Below, in pieces: positions 15,487-24,565 of a stretch of 64,000 nt of DNA. Made by a program: the position numbers and the translations under genes. Location of the stretch: positions 1 through 64,000 of the forward strand of contig NZ_PGFD01000004.1 in assembly GCF_002797535.1 (NCBI RefSeq). Direction: 5' to 3'. The stretch is from Chryseobacterium geocarposphaerae (GTDB lineage Bacteria > Bacteroidota > Bacteroidia > Flavobacteriales > Weeksellaceae). Below the pieces are notes generated by a model that saw nothing but the letters and a program-made list of their open reading frames with translations, did no database searches and was not told where the DNA came from. Positions within the stretch are counted from its first letter, which is position 1. Every line of letters begins with the position of its first letter.

Positions 15487-15999
15487 TTATGCCTGTTTTA
15501 CGAACTGTAATTCACCTGCCAATTTTACCTCATCACTTACCATTACACCTCCAGCTTCAAGAGCTGCATTCCAGTTCAGTCCGAAATCTTTTCTGTTGAT
15601 TTTTCCTTCGAAAGAAAATCCAGCTTTAGTATTTCCCCATGGATCTACATTGATTCCGTTGAAATCCACATCAAGGCTTACAGGTTTTGTAATCCCGTTG
15701 ATGGTAAGGTTTCCTGTCACATTTCCGTTCAAAGCCTGAGAATCGAAAGTAATCGTAGGATTTGCTTCAGCATTGAAGAACTCTGCAGATTTTAAGTGAT
15801 TGTCTCTGTCTGTATTGTGTGTAGAAATAGAGGCAGTCTGAATTGTTGCTGTTGTTTTAGCATTAGCAAAAGTATCATCATCAGCTTCGATTTCTGCATT
15901 GAAGTTGGTGAAGTTTCCTTTGATATTAGAAATCATCATGTGTTTTACTTTAAAAGTAATTTCACTATGCGCTGGGTCTAGGTTCCATTTTGTTGCCAT
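15487..15999 (-). CDS. YceI-family lipid-binding protein
   Basis: 170 residues forming one YceI domain, an extended lipocalin-like barrel that binds isoprenoid-type lipids in its characterised members. The opening KWNLDPAHSEITFKVKHMMI is the canonical YceI start, followed by ADDDTFANAKTTATIQTASI, HLKSAEFFNAEANPTITF and the C-terminal FGLNWNAALEAGGVMVSDEV. There is no signal peptide, unlike E. coli YceI, so this member is probably cytoplasmic. Monocistronic with a candidate promoter at 16032-16039 and its own terminator. Confidence 0.93.
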   Translation of the reverse strand: MATKWNLDPAHSEITFKVKHMMISNIKGNFTNFNAEIEADDDTFANAKTTATIQTASISTHNTDRDNHLKSAEFFNAEANPTITFDSQALNGNVTGNLTINGITKPVSLDVDFNGINVDPWGNTKAGFSFEGKINRKDFGLNWNAALEAGGVMVSDEVKLAGELQFVKQA

Positions 16000-16031
16000 T
16001 GTAATATTATTTTTTGTTGTTATTTATACTG

Positions 16032-16039
16032 CAAATTTA
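16032..16039 (-). promoter_or_regulatory. Bacteroidetes -7 element for the yceI-type gene
   Basis: Minus-strand TAAATTTG, a match to TAnnTTTG, 32 bp upstream of the ATG at 15999. Confidence 0.4.
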
Positions 16040-16144
16040 TATCAAGAGACAGACACAAGTCATTGATATAGGATAAGAAATGATTTCTGTTTTATTTTTT
16101 AAATGGTATATATGTTATTGATGATAATAAAGATTTTGAATACT

Positions 16145-16245
16145 TGTCATTTCGACGATAGGAGAAATCCAAATTACGATCAATAGATTCTTCATTTCAC
16201 TTCTGAACTGCGTTCGTAAACCTTCGGTTTATATTCAGAATGACA
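16145..16245 (+). repeat. short element with TGTCATT/AATGACA inverted ends, copy 1
   Basis: Starts TGTCATTTCGACGA and ends TTCAGAATGACA, so the tips are inverted repeats. It contains an internal hairpin TAAACC/GGTTTA. About 60 bp (16185-16245) match copy 2 at 18643-18702 with only four substitutions. Intergenic, noncoding, non-autonomous. Confidence 0.7.
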
Positions 16246-16412
16246 TTACATAATCAATAAAAAGAGGACAATCATAGGTATGTTGAAAAGCCACTATTAA
16301 GGTAAGAAATAAATTTTTATCTGTGTGTCAATATGGTTTTACAATCTTTTATTTTAACGTTTCTTAACGTGTGGGTTTTATTTCTTATTTTTGGTGGATT
16401 CAATTTTTTACA

Positions 16413-18554
16413 ATGAAATTACATAAGTTTTATTTATTGATGCTGGTTTTGGGGAGTTCAGCATTTGCGCAGACCCAAAAATTTACGATGGCGGAGGCTG
16501 TTAATGGTTTAAGAAGCAATCTTGCCGTGAAAAATATTTCTCAGTTTTCGTGGTCGAATGACGGGAAATCATACATTCAGGCAGTGAAAGGCGGATATCT
16601 GATCACAGACTTAAAAACAAGTAAACAGGATACACTGGTATCTTTATCTCAGTTAAATAAAAGTATTGCGAGTAATAAACTTAAAGCGATTCCGCAGATT
16701 AAATTTATAAATAATTCTAACGGATATTTTAATTCTGATGATCAGATGATCTGGGTTGAAAAATCAGGAAGTGACTGGAAAGTAAAGAATACTGTTGCCG
16801 TAGATAAAGAAGCTTCAAATATCAAAATCTTCGGAGATAACGAGACTTTTGCATTCACCGTAAAGAATAATTTATTTGTGAATAAAGACGGAAAAACAAT
16901 TGCCGTAACGAATGACTCTAATGAAAATATTCTGAATGGTGCTTCCAATGTGCACAGAAATGAGTTCGGAATTGATACCGGAATTTTCCCTGCACCCAAT
17001 TCTGAAAGTGTAGCATTCTATAGAATGGATCAGACAATGGTTGCAGATTACCCGATCATCGACTGGTCAGTAACTCCGGCTGTCAATCACAATATTAAAT
17101 ATCCGATGACGGGGCAAACTTCGCATCAGGTTACGTTAGGTGTTTTCAACATTAAAACTCAGTCAACCACATTCTTAAACATTGAAGGTGAAAAAGATCA
17201 GTATTTAACGGCGGTTACATGGAGCCCCGATTCAAAATATATTTTTGTGGCGGTACTGAACAGAGGGCAGAATCATATGAAAATGAATCAGTACGATGCG
17301 GCTACAGGAAATTTAGTAAAGACTTTATTTGAGGAAACCAGTGATAAATATGTTGAGCCACAACATCCATTGACTTTCTTCCCGAATTCCAATACGGATT
17401 TTATCTGGCAGAGCCAGAGAACAGGTTACAATCATTTATTTCATTATAGCTTAGAAAAAGGATTGATCGCTCAGATCACGAAAGGGGATTGGCTGGTAAC
17501 AGACATTTTAGGATTTAATGAAAGTAAAAAGGAAATTTATTTCACTTCTACGAAAGAAACTCCTTTGGAAAAACATTTGTACAGAATTAACTGGACGAAT
17601 TTCAAAATGCAGCGAATGGATAATGCGGAAGGAGTTCACGCAGGAATTTTAAGCAGCGACGGAAATTACTTATATGACTCTTACAGCAATGCAAATACGC
17701 CTAGAGTTGTTAATGTGATTAATACCAATACATTAAAATCAACAAATATTCTTACCGCTGAAAATACGTTAAAAAATTATCAGAGACCTGAGATCAAAAG
17801 TGTAAATTTCAAAGCTGATGACGGTACGATCTTATATGGCAAAATGATTCTTCCGACGGATTTTGATGCCAATAAAAAGTATCCGGCAATTGTTTATTTA
17901 TACAACGGACCGCATTTGCAGCTAATTACCAATACATTCCCGGCTTCCGGAAACCTTTGGTATGAATATATGGCTCAAAACGGATATATTATCTTCACAA
18001 TGGACGGAAGAGGTTCTGCCAACCGCGGCCTGAAATTCGAACAGGCGGTATTCAGAAATTTAGGAACAACGGAAATGAACGACCAGATGAAAGGAGTTGA
18101 ATATTTACAGTCACTTCCTTATGTAGATTCCGAAAGAATGGGAATTCACGGATGGAGCTTCGGAGGATTCATGACGACAAGCTTTATGCTTCGTAAGCCG
18201 GATGTTTTCAAAGTAGGAGTTGCAGGAGGACCTGTAATCGACTGGAGCATGTACGAAATCATGTATGGGGAAAGATATATGGATACTCCACAGGAAAATC
18301 CGCAAGGCTATGCAACGGCCAATCTTTTGGATAAAGTTCAGAACTTAAAAGGAAAACTGTTAATGATCCACGGAGCACAGGATGATGTAGTAGTTTGGCA
18401 GCATTCGGTTAAATTCATCAAAGCTGCAGTAGACAACGGTGTTCAGCTGGATTATTTTGTATATCCGGGACATCCTCACAATGTAATCGGAAAAGACAGG
18501 GTACATTTGATGCAGAAGATCACAGATTATTTTGATCAGAATTTGAAGAAATAA
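16413..18554 (+). CDS. S9 family dipeptidyl-peptidase IV-like serine peptidase
   Basis: 713 residues from the ATG at 16413; the frame is open upstream to a GTG but the signal peptide (MKLHKFYLLMLVLGSSAFAQ) begins here. The exported enzyme removes X-Pro dipeptides from peptide N-termini. Residues about 80-470 form the DPP IV beta-propeller (WSPDSKYIFVAVLNRGQNHMKM, FIWQSQRTGYNHLFHY). The alpha/beta-hydrolase domain carries Ser582 in GIHGWSFGGFMT, Asp657/658 in GAQDDVVVWQHS and the expected His698 in DRVHLMQ. The RGSANRGLKFEQAVFRNLG segment is also typical of S9B. It lies between two direct copies of a palindromic repeat. Probable role: periplasmic peptide use. Confidence 0.93.
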   Translation: MKLHKFYLLMLVLGSSAFAQTQKFTMAEAVNGLRSNLAVKNISQFSWSNDGKSYIQAVKGGYLITDLKTSKQDTLVSLSQLNKSIASNKLKAIPQIKFINNSNGYFNSDDQMIWVEKSGSDWKVKNTVAVDKEASNIKIFGDNETFAFTVKNNLFVNKDGKTIAVTNDSNENILNGASNVHRNEFGIDTGIFPAPNSESVAFYRMDQTMVADYPIIDWSVTPAVNHNIKYPMTGQTSHQVTLGVFNIKTQSTTFLNIEGEKDQYLTAVTWSPDSKYIFVAVLNRGQNHMKMNQYDAATGNLVKTLFEETSDKYVEPQHPLTFFPNSNTDFIWQSQRTGYNHLFHYSLEKGLIAQITKGDWLVTDILGFNESKKEIYFTSTKETPLEKHLYRINWTNFKMQRMDNAEGVHAGILSSDGNYLYDSYSNANTPRVVNVINTNTLKSTNILTAENTLKNYQRPEIKSVNFKADDGTILYGKMILPTDFDANKKYPAIVYLYNGPHLQLITNTFPASGNLWYEYMAQNGYIIFTMDGRGSANRGLKFEQAVFRNLGTTEMNDQMKGVEYLQSLPYVDSERMGIHGWSFGGFMTTSFMLRKPDVFKVGVAGGPVIDWSMYEIMYGERYMDTPQENPQGYATANLLDKVQNLKGKLLMIHGAQDDVVVWQHSVKFIKAAVDNGVQLDYFVYPGHPHNVIGKDRVHLMQKITDYFDQNLKK

Positions 18555-18561
18555 AATATTT

Positions 18562-18593
18562 AAAATCCAGCCGATGAGGTTGGATTTTTTGTT
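18562..18593 (+). terminator. terminator of the S9 peptidase gene
   Basis: AAATCCA (18563-18569) pairs with TGGATTT (18581-18587), extended inward by a GCC/GGT pairing with one wobble, followed by a T-run; 8 bp after the stop codon. Confidence 0.7.
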
Positions 18594-18605
18594 TGAAAGA
18601 AGCTT

Positions 18606-18702
18606 TGTTATTCCGAGAGATAAGAAATTGTTGACTGGAAAAGATTCTTCATTCCACTTCTGAACTGCGCTTGTAAACCTTCGATTTATATTCAGAATGA
18701 CA
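18606..18702 (+). repeat. short element with inverted ends, copy 2
   Basis: Same orientation as copy 1 and nearly identical to it over the right 60 bp; left tip TGTTATTCCGA is degenerate, right tip TTCAGAATGACA intact. Directly after the terminator of the S9 peptidase gene. Confidence 0.7.
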
Positions 18703-18749
18703 CAGCACCGTTCTTATCAAAGATCAATGCATCTGAATTGTAAGAAACC

Positions 18750-18757
18750 TAATTTTG
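18750..18757 (+). promoter_or_regulatory. Bacteroidetes -7 element for the luciferase-like gene
   Basis: TAATTTTG, a match to TAnnTTTG, 19 bp before the ATG at 18777. Confidence 0.4.
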
Positions 18758-18776
18758 TATCACTAAAATCAACAAT

Positions 18777-19802
18777 ATGGAATTAGGAATAGGAATGTTC
18801 GGTGACCTGGCTTTTGATCAGACAACCGGAAAATATAAAGACGCAGGAGTAAAAATTCGCGAGATCCTTGAGCAGGTAAAATTCATGGATGAGGTAGGAA
18901 TCGACGTTTTTGCAATGGGAGAGCATCACCGGCCCGATTATGCGGTGTCATCACCTGAAATTGTTTTGGCAGCAGCAGCAAGCATTACGAAAAATATAAA
19001 ATTGGCAAGTGGTGTTACAGTTTTAAGTTCATCCGAGCCAGTGAAAGTATATGAGGATTTTTCGACATTAGATCTCATTTCTGACGGTCGTGCAGAGATA
19101 TTTGTTGGAAGAGGAAGTTTTATAGAATCTTTCCCTTTATATGGTTATTCTCTGAACGATTATGAACAGCTTTTTGATGAGAAATTAGAGTTGTTATTAA
19201 AGATCAATTCGGAAGAAAATGTTTCCTGGTCCGGTAAGCTACGTGCACCGATGCAAAATCAAACCGTTTATCCGAGAGCAAAAAATGATGGAAAATTATC
19301 GATATGGAGAGCGGTTGGCGGAACTCCGCAATCGGTTTTAAGTGCTGCGCAGTTAGGAATGCCTTTAGTGGTGGCTATTATTGGTGGAATGCCGATTCAG
19401 TTTAGAAACTTAATTGAATTTTATAAGCAGGAATATAAAAAAGCAGGTCATGATGTAGATAAAATGCAGATTGCAATCCATTCGCATACTTTTGTAAATG
19501 ATGACCAAAAAGTGGTGGATGGATATTTCCATAACTATAAATCTCAGATGGACAGAATCGGTGCTTCCAGAGGTTGGGCACCTTACACAAAAATGCAGTA
19601 TGACGGAGGAAGAAGCAAAGACGGAGCTCTATTTATCGGAAGTGCGGCTGAAGTAGCTGATAAAATAGCCTACATGAAAGAAATCTTCGGAATTACAAGA
19701 TTTATCGGTCACATGGATGTGGGAGATCCTTCACATGATATTATGATGAAATCTATCGAATTGTTTGGGAATGAAGTGAAACCGCTTATTAAAAACTTAT
19801 AA
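18777..19802 (+). CDS. LLM-class flavin-dependent oxidoreductase
   Basis: 341 residues of a single luciferase-like monooxygenase TIM-barrel domain. These enzymes use FMNH2 or F420 to oxidise small substrates; Bacteroidetes members are presumed FMN-dependent. Seen family blocks are GIDVFAMGEHHRPDYAVSSP (about 40-59), IKLASGVTVLSSSEPVKVYE, DLISDGRAEIFVGRGSF, WRAVGGTPQSVLSAAQLGMP and a C-terminal LFIGSAAEVADKIAY. The substrate is unknown. Single gene with its own candidate promoter and a strong terminator shared with the convergent gene. Confidence 0.9.
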   Translation: MELGIGMFGDLAFDQTTGKYKDAGVKIREILEQVKFMDEVGIDVFAMGEHHRPDYAVSSPEIVLAAAASITKNIKLASGVTVLSSSEPVKVYEDFSTLDLISDGRAEIFVGRGSFIESFPLYGYSLNDYEQLFDEKLELLLKINSEENVSWSGKLRAPMQNQTVYPRAKNDGKLSIWRAVGGTPQSVLSAAQLGMPLVVAIIGGMPIQFRNLIEFYKQEYKKAGHDVDKMQIAIHSHTFVNDDQKVVDGYFHNYKSQMDRIGASRGWAPYTKMQYDGGRSKDGALFIGSAAEVADKIAYMKEIFGITRFIGHMDVGDPSHDIMMKSIELFGNEVKPLIKNL

Positions 19803-19804
19803 AG

Positions 19805-19839
19805 AAAACCGCCGCGGGAATTCCAGCGGCGGTTTTTTT
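19805..19839. terminator. strong GC-rich terminator between convergent genes
   Basis: AAACCGCCGC (19806-19815) pairs perfectly with GCGGCGGTTT (19826-19835) plus a T-run to 19839; stable 10-bp stem. It overlaps the last bases of the convergent minus-strand gene. Confidence 0.88.
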
Positions 19840-20281
19840 ATCTTTCTAATTTTTCTTTGTAGTCATTTAAAAGGGCTGCCAGCTTTTTTGCAGACATTCC
19901 GTACGTATCGGGAAACGCTCCTTTTTTAGATTTTATTTTTGAATTTTCCAGATATTTCTCATCAATATCAAAAGTTACAAGCCTGTTCAGGAAGATCTGT
20001 TTTGTGCTAAAGTTACTTACAGCCTGCCACGGAATGAACGTCGTTCTGGAAAGGGTTTTCATTTCAAGACCTTTTTCGTTAATCTTAAGATAAGAAGTAT
20101 TCGGAATTAAGTTGATGGAAAAAATAATTAAACTGATCCCGAATAAGAAAATAATAAGAATGGCAGCCCAAATATTCTTTTCCATAAGCGAAATACCCAT
20201 ACAGATAAATGCGATGCTGATGAGAATCAGGATAATGTTTTTTAGCTTTCCGGGTCTTAAAGTAAGGGGTAAATTTTGCAT
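19838..20281 (-). CDS. STM3941-type small membrane protein
   Basis: 147 residues with two adjacent membrane helices (about 15-33 and 37-56) followed by a cytoplasmic PH-like beta domain: SYLKINEKGLEMKTLSRTTF, IPWQAVSNFSTKQI. It ends with a helix AKKLAALLNDYKEKL. The layout and the FIPWQAV motif match the STM3941 family, whose function is unknown. Last gene before the terminator at 19805-19839; 40 bp downstream of sbcC on the same strand, so read-through from the sbcD-sbcC operon is possible. Confidence 0.8.
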   Translation of the reverse strand: MQNLPLTLRPGKLKNIILILISIAFICMGISLMEKNIWAAILIIFLFGISLIIFSINLIPNTSYLKINEKGLEMKTLSRTTFIPWQAVSNFSTKQIFLNRLVTFDIDEKYLENSKIKSKKGAFPDTYGMSAKKLAALLNDYKEKLER

Positions 20282-20321
20282 GATAATCTTTAATAATCCA
20301 AGTCTATAAAATTATGAATTT

Positions 20322-23300
20322 CTAAATAAGCTCAATCAAACTTCCGCGTTCTTCATCTTTTCGAATATTGAGGGACACGGGAATTTTCTCTTTCAGCTCT
20401 TCCACATGCGAAATAATTCCTACAACTCTGTTTTCTTTCTGAAGATTCATCAGGGTTTCAAATACTACATTTACGGATTCTAAGTCCTGGGTTCCGAAGC
20501 CTTCATCAATGAAGAAGAAGTTTGATTCTGATTGTGCATTACTTTGAACACTTTCTGCCAAAGCTAAAGCAAGACTCAGAGAAACCTGGAACGCCTGTCC
20601 TCCGGAAAGCGTCTTTACACTTCGGCATTTGCCTTCATTCAGGTAATCGATAATTTCAAAATCATTGTTTTCATTCAATTGCAGACTTAGCTGATTTCTT
20701 GTCATCCGGTGAAAACGGACATTGGCATGATCACATAACTGTCGCAGGTAAATGGAGGAAACGTACTGTACAAAGCCGGCTCCTTTAAAGAGATTGGTCA
20801 TAATCTTCAGATTTTCCGAGCGCTTTTGAAGCTGAGCCAAATCTTTTAAAAGACCTTCTTTTTTCTTAAACTCTTTTTCCAGTCGCTCAATTTCGGTAGT
20901 GATCTTTATGACTGAATTATTAACCGTTTTTACATCATTTTCAGAAGCCTTGAATTGATTTTCTAGGGCTGAAAATTCTTCTTCATTGAAAGAAAAATCC
21001 TTCAGCTTCATTTCAAGTTCAAGAATGCTGTTTTTCAGTGTTTCAAATTGAATCCTGAAATGCTGGATGATATTTCTAGTTTCCTGAACATTGATTTCCT
21101 GTATAAGAATCTGTTGAATCTCATCCAAACTATTAAAGAACTGTTCTGACAAAGCCTTCCCAATTAAATCTTGATTGCCTGCGATGTTTTTTTCTAATTC
21201 AGAGATTCTTTTTTCCAGTTGAGAAACCACTGTTTTCTGTTCCGCAAGTTTTGGTGTAATCTCTTTTTCCTCTTTAACGAGTTGCTGATAATTCTGCTCA
21301 GTTTCATAGTTGGATTGAGAGCGTTGAGAGAGAATTTCCCCGACCTCTGCAATTGTTTTTTTCCTGTAATCAATCCAGGTCAAAACTTTTAAATTTCCTT
21401 CATTTGTTTTGATCTGTTCTTCTTTCTTAGCTTCATCTAGTCTGAATTTTTCTAAGGCTTTATTATAACTGTCCAGGTTTTCTCTTTCCTTATCCAGATT
21501 TTTTTGTTCAAGACTGATTTGAAGATTCAGTTCATCCATCTGTTTTTCAATGGAAAAAGATTGTTGGCGTTTTTCTTCAAAATCATTCGGATTTTCAGCA
21601 TTAAATTCTTCCCAGTTAAAGCTTTTATGATGTTCTTCAATTGTATTTTGAATCTGTTGTAAGCTCTCTTTTTCCGAGTTCAGTTGTTCTTCAAAGATTT
21701 TTTTACGGTCAAGAATTTTTTCAATATCTAAAAATCGTTTTTGGATGTTTTCTTTCTGAATTTCAATCTGCTCAATCTGTTTCTGGATTTCATTTAATTC
21801 CGAATTGACATCATCAAACTCAACAATATTCGGATGCTCCAGAGCTCCACAAAGTGGACATGATTCTCCATCATGCAGTTCATTGGCAAAATGTGCCAGT
21901 TTTTGTTGAACCTCAAGATGATTTTTCTTTTCTGAAAGTGATTTTTTCTCTTTTTCTAGAGCTTCAGCGTGAGTTTTAAAATCATTTCTGAAAGTTTCAG
22001 GATTGATTTTAAAGGACTTCAACTCTTCTGATATTTTTTCAGTTTCAGCTTTTTTTAAACCAATTTTTTCAATTTGATTTTGAAAAACCTCATTCAGCTT
22101 TTTCTTTTCCGAAAACCAGTTTCCCACACTTAATAATAAAGCAGAGTCTAGCTTTTTTAGTTTTAAAAGTTCTGCACTTTTTGAAAGCTCTTCAATTTTT
22201 TGCTGAATTAGCTTCTGATTAGCCTCAACTTCTTTTACTTTTTTCGAGCCTTTTTCGGTTCGGTCTTTCAAAATATCAATTTCTTCTGAAAATTTAAGCA
22301 TTTGAAGGATCAGACTTAAATCTTGTTCCTGAAGTTTAGATTCATTTAAAGCTTCGTATCTAGGCTGAATCACGGAAAGCTTATTCTTGGTGTTTTCAAA
22401 CTGAATTTCGGTTTCCTGTAAAATGTTAAGCTGATATTCTTTATTCTTTTTTTGATCCGATATTTCTGTTTCGAGCTTGTTTTTTTCGGAAAGCAAAGGC
22501 GTAAAAATCCTTGAAACTCTGTCGTAGATTTCAGTTTTCTTGTCTAGAGCGTCAATTTCGGTTCTCCTTTCAGTCAGCTTTTCAAAATCGGTTTTTTTCC
22601 GTTGTAGAAGCTCAACCTCATCTTTCAGGCTTTTTAGTTTTGAATATTTTTCTTCGGTTTCTTTAAAAACTTTCTGTATCTCGTTAAACTTCAGCTGTTC
22701 GGCTTTTAAATATTCTTTCTGTGCTGAAATCTGTTCTTCATTCACTTCCTCAAAGCCTTTCAGCTGTCCTTCCAGCTGGTCCAGTTCTGATCTGTTTCTT
22801 AGATTTAAGGCTGAAACATTCTGCTGAAGATCAAAACGCTGAAGACTGAAGATTTCCTTCATCATATTGGTACGTTCGGTTGCGCCAAGTTCTATGAATT
22901 CTTTGAACTGTCCCTGAGGAATAATGATCGTCCTTTTAAAGTTGGCATAACTCAATCCGATAAGCTTTTCCGAATTGGAATGCTCCAAAGGAATCCAGCT
23001 TTCGTTTTTCCATTCGTAAAATACGACATTCGGGGTTTTTACATCTTCAAAATTTTTGGAATTGCGTCTGAACTCTCTTGTGGCCCGGTATTTTTTATTT
23101 TCATAATTAATAAAATCAAACTCGATATAAGATCTGTTTGATTTCAGATTCATCATATTGTAAGTACGCTTATCTCTTGCGTTCAGTCTCTCGGTTTCTC
23201 CATAAAGTGCAAAAGAAATGGCTTCCAGAATAGAAGATTTTCCGGAACCGACCGAACCAAAGATCCCAAAAAGCCCGGCTTCGGTAAGGCTTTGAAAATC

Positions 23301-23360
23301 AATTTTCTGACGTTCCTGGTAAGAGTAAATCCCTTCTAAAGTAAGTTGAATAGGAATCAT
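20322..23360 (-). CDS. sbcC: exonuclease SbcCD, ATPase subunit SbcC
   Basis: SbcC is the Rad50-like SMC ATPase that with SbcD cuts DNA hairpins and end-blocked duplexes. The 1012-residue protein has Walker A GSVGSGKSS (Lys41) and two long coiled-coil arms (about 180-480 and 520-850, Glu/Lys/Gln rich). The zinc-hook CPLC is at Cys501/Cys504. The ABC signature LSGGQ is at 918-922, and Walker B FFFIDEGFG with Asp952 and Glu953. Length matches the family. Its ATG overlaps the sbcD stop codon in a TAATG arrangement, so translation is coupled and the order is small ORF, sbcD, sbcC. Confidence 0.96.
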   Translation of the reverse strand: MIPIQLTLEGIYSYQERQKIDFQSLTEAGLFGIFGSVGSGKSSILEAISFALYGETERLNARDKRTYNMMNLKSNRSYIEFDFINYENKKYRATREFRRNSKNFEDVKTPNVVFYEWKNESWIPLEHSNSEKLIGLSYANFKRTIIIPQGQFKEFIELGATERTNMMKEIFSLQRFDLQQNVSALNLRNRSELDQLEGQLKGFEEVNEEQISAQKEYLKAEQLKFNEIQKVFKETEEKYSKLKSLKDEVELLQRKKTDFEKLTERRTEIDALDKKTEIYDRVSRIFTPLLSEKNKLETEISDQKKNKEYQLNILQETEIQFENTKNKLSVIQPRYEALNESKLQEQDLSLILQMLKFSEEIDILKDRTEKGSKKVKEVEANQKLIQQKIEELSKSAELLKLKKLDSALLLSVGNWFSEKKKLNEVFQNQIEKIGLKKAETEKISEELKSFKINPETFRNDFKTHAEALEKEKKSLSEKKNHLEVQQKLAHFANELHDGESCPLCGALEHPNIVEFDDVNSELNEIQKQIEQIEIQKENIQKRFLDIEKILDRKKIFEEQLNSEKESLQQIQNTIEEHHKSFNWEEFNAENPNDFEEKRQQSFSIEKQMDELNLQISLEQKNLDKERENLDSYNKALEKFRLDEAKKEEQIKTNEGNLKVLTWIDYRKKTIAEVGEILSQRSQSNYETEQNYQQLVKEEKEITPKLAEQKTVVSQLEKRISELEKNIAGNQDLIGKALSEQFFNSLDEIQQILIQEINVQETRNIIQHFRIQFETLKNSILELEMKLKDFSFNEEEFSALENQFKASENDVKTVNNSVIKITTEIERLEKEFKKKEGLLKDLAQLQKRSENLKIMTNLFKGAGFVQYVSSIYLRQLCDHANVRFHRMTRNQLSLQLNENNDFEIIDYLNEGKCRSVKTLSGGQAFQVSLSLALALAESVQSNAQSESNFFFIDEGFGTQDLESVNVVFETLMNLQKENRVVGIISHVEELKEKIPVSLNIRKDEERGSLIELI

Positions 23361-24565
23361 TATGGATTAAGAATTTCGTTAAACAAATTAATGAGGTCTT
23401 CATTAGCATCCTGACCGCCGTTTTTAGCTTTAAAATAATCCCTAAACAAGGTTTGGATATCCTGATTGAGATTGATGTCACTAAGGCTATTCGTATCAGT
23501 TTCGAGATTTTTTACTTTGGGAATCAGATATACAATTCCGTTATGAGACTGATACAGCAGTTTTCTTTCTTCAGCTTTTAAATAAGTTTCGCTTTCTAAA
23601 GTAAGTTCTACTAGCGAGTTTTGATTTTCATTCAGCCATTCTACAGCAGTTTCCACACTTTGAAACGTTTTTCGGACCAGTGGTTTTCCGTTTTTTAAAG
23701 CAATTCTTTCGTAAGAAACTGGTTGATTGGGTTCAGTATTAATAATCGATACATATTTCGTGTGCCCAGCTTCACTGAAACTGTAGCACAAAGGCGAAGA
23801 TGAATACACAACAGGTCTTTCTTCTGTACCTATATTTTTAAAACCATGAAGATGCCCCAAAGCGGTATATTGAATCTGATCAGGAATAATATCCGAAAAA
23901 ACAAGATCCGCATTGCCAATTTTAAGAGGTTTCTCTCCTTCTGGTTCATCAAGAAGCGGAGCTCCCTTTTTGTTCATATATAAATGAGTGATCAACAGGT
24001 TGATTCCATTCTCATCACAGAATTCATCCGCAGTTTCTTTCCAGTGCTTTTCCAGTATATTGTTCAGCTCTGCTTCTTTATTTTCTCCAAAATATTCCTT
24101 CAGGCGGATTTCGTTAGCATAAGGGGTATGAAGTAAACGTACCGGGAAAGAATGTTCTTTCAGTTCCAGTTCTAAAAAACCTGCAGCTGATTTTGAAATT
24201 TTAAAATCTTCCAGGGCAAAAGGAGAAATTTTTGCTTTGGGATAACCAATCAGAATAATTCCACATTCTCTTGCTAAAGGATCCGGAGCATCAATAAAGC
24301 TGGGAGAATCATGGTTCCCGGAAATAGCAATTACAGGACGTTTCCCTTTATGTGAAAGTCTTTTTAAGGTTTTATAAAAAAGTTCAACGGCTTCTGTCGA
24401 CGGATTGAAATTATCGAACAAATCTCCGGCAATCAGAACCAGGTCCACATTTTGTTCGTTGGCAATCTCAACAATTTCGTTCATCACCGAAATCTGCTCT
24501 TCCATTCTCGAAAAGCGGTCGAGACGTTTCCCCAAATGCCAGTCGGCGGTATGTAGGATTTTCAT
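23360..24565 (-). CDS. sbcD: exonuclease SbcCD, nuclease subunit SbcD
   Basis: The Mre11-like metallophosphoesterase nuclease of the SbcCD complex, Mn-dependent. 401 residues with the phosphoesterase motifs in order: DWH (Asp8, His10) in HTADWHLGKRLDRF, GDLFD (Asp48) in LIAGDLFDNFNP, and GNHD (Asn84, His85) in AISGNHDSPSF. Further metal ligands are in LLITHLYMNK and TALGHLHGFK. The C-terminal part (about 300-401) is the cap and SbcC-binding region. The start codon overlaps the stop of a 50-codon ORF upstream (ATGA), and the stop overlaps sbcC (TAATG). Confidence 0.96.
   Translation of the reverse strand: MKILHTADWHLGKRLDRFSRMEEQISVMNEIVEIANEQNVDLVLIAGDLFDNFNPSTEAVELFYKTLKRLSHKGKRPVIAISGNHDSPSFIDAPDPLARECGIILIGYPKAKISPFALEDFKISKSAAGFLELELKEHSFPVRLLHTPYANEIRLKEYFGENKEAELNNILEKHWKETADEFCDENGINLLITHLYMNKKGAPLLDEPEGEKPLKIGNADLVFSDIIPDQIQYTALGHLHGFKNIGTEERPVVYSSSPLCYSFSEAGHTKYVSIINTEPNQPVSYERIALKNGKPLVRKTFQSVETAVEWLNENQNSLVELTLESETYLKAEERKLLYQSHNGIVYLIPKVKNLETDTNSLSDINLNQDIQTLFRDYFKAKNGGQDANEDLINLFNEILNP

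Larger units (their letters stand above)
16000..16412. other. intergenic gap carrying a palindromic repeat
   Basis: Divergent intergenic region of about 410 bp. It holds the yceI promoter-like element, repeat copy 1 (16145-16245) and otherwise AT-rich DNA without a credible gene. Confidence 0.6.
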
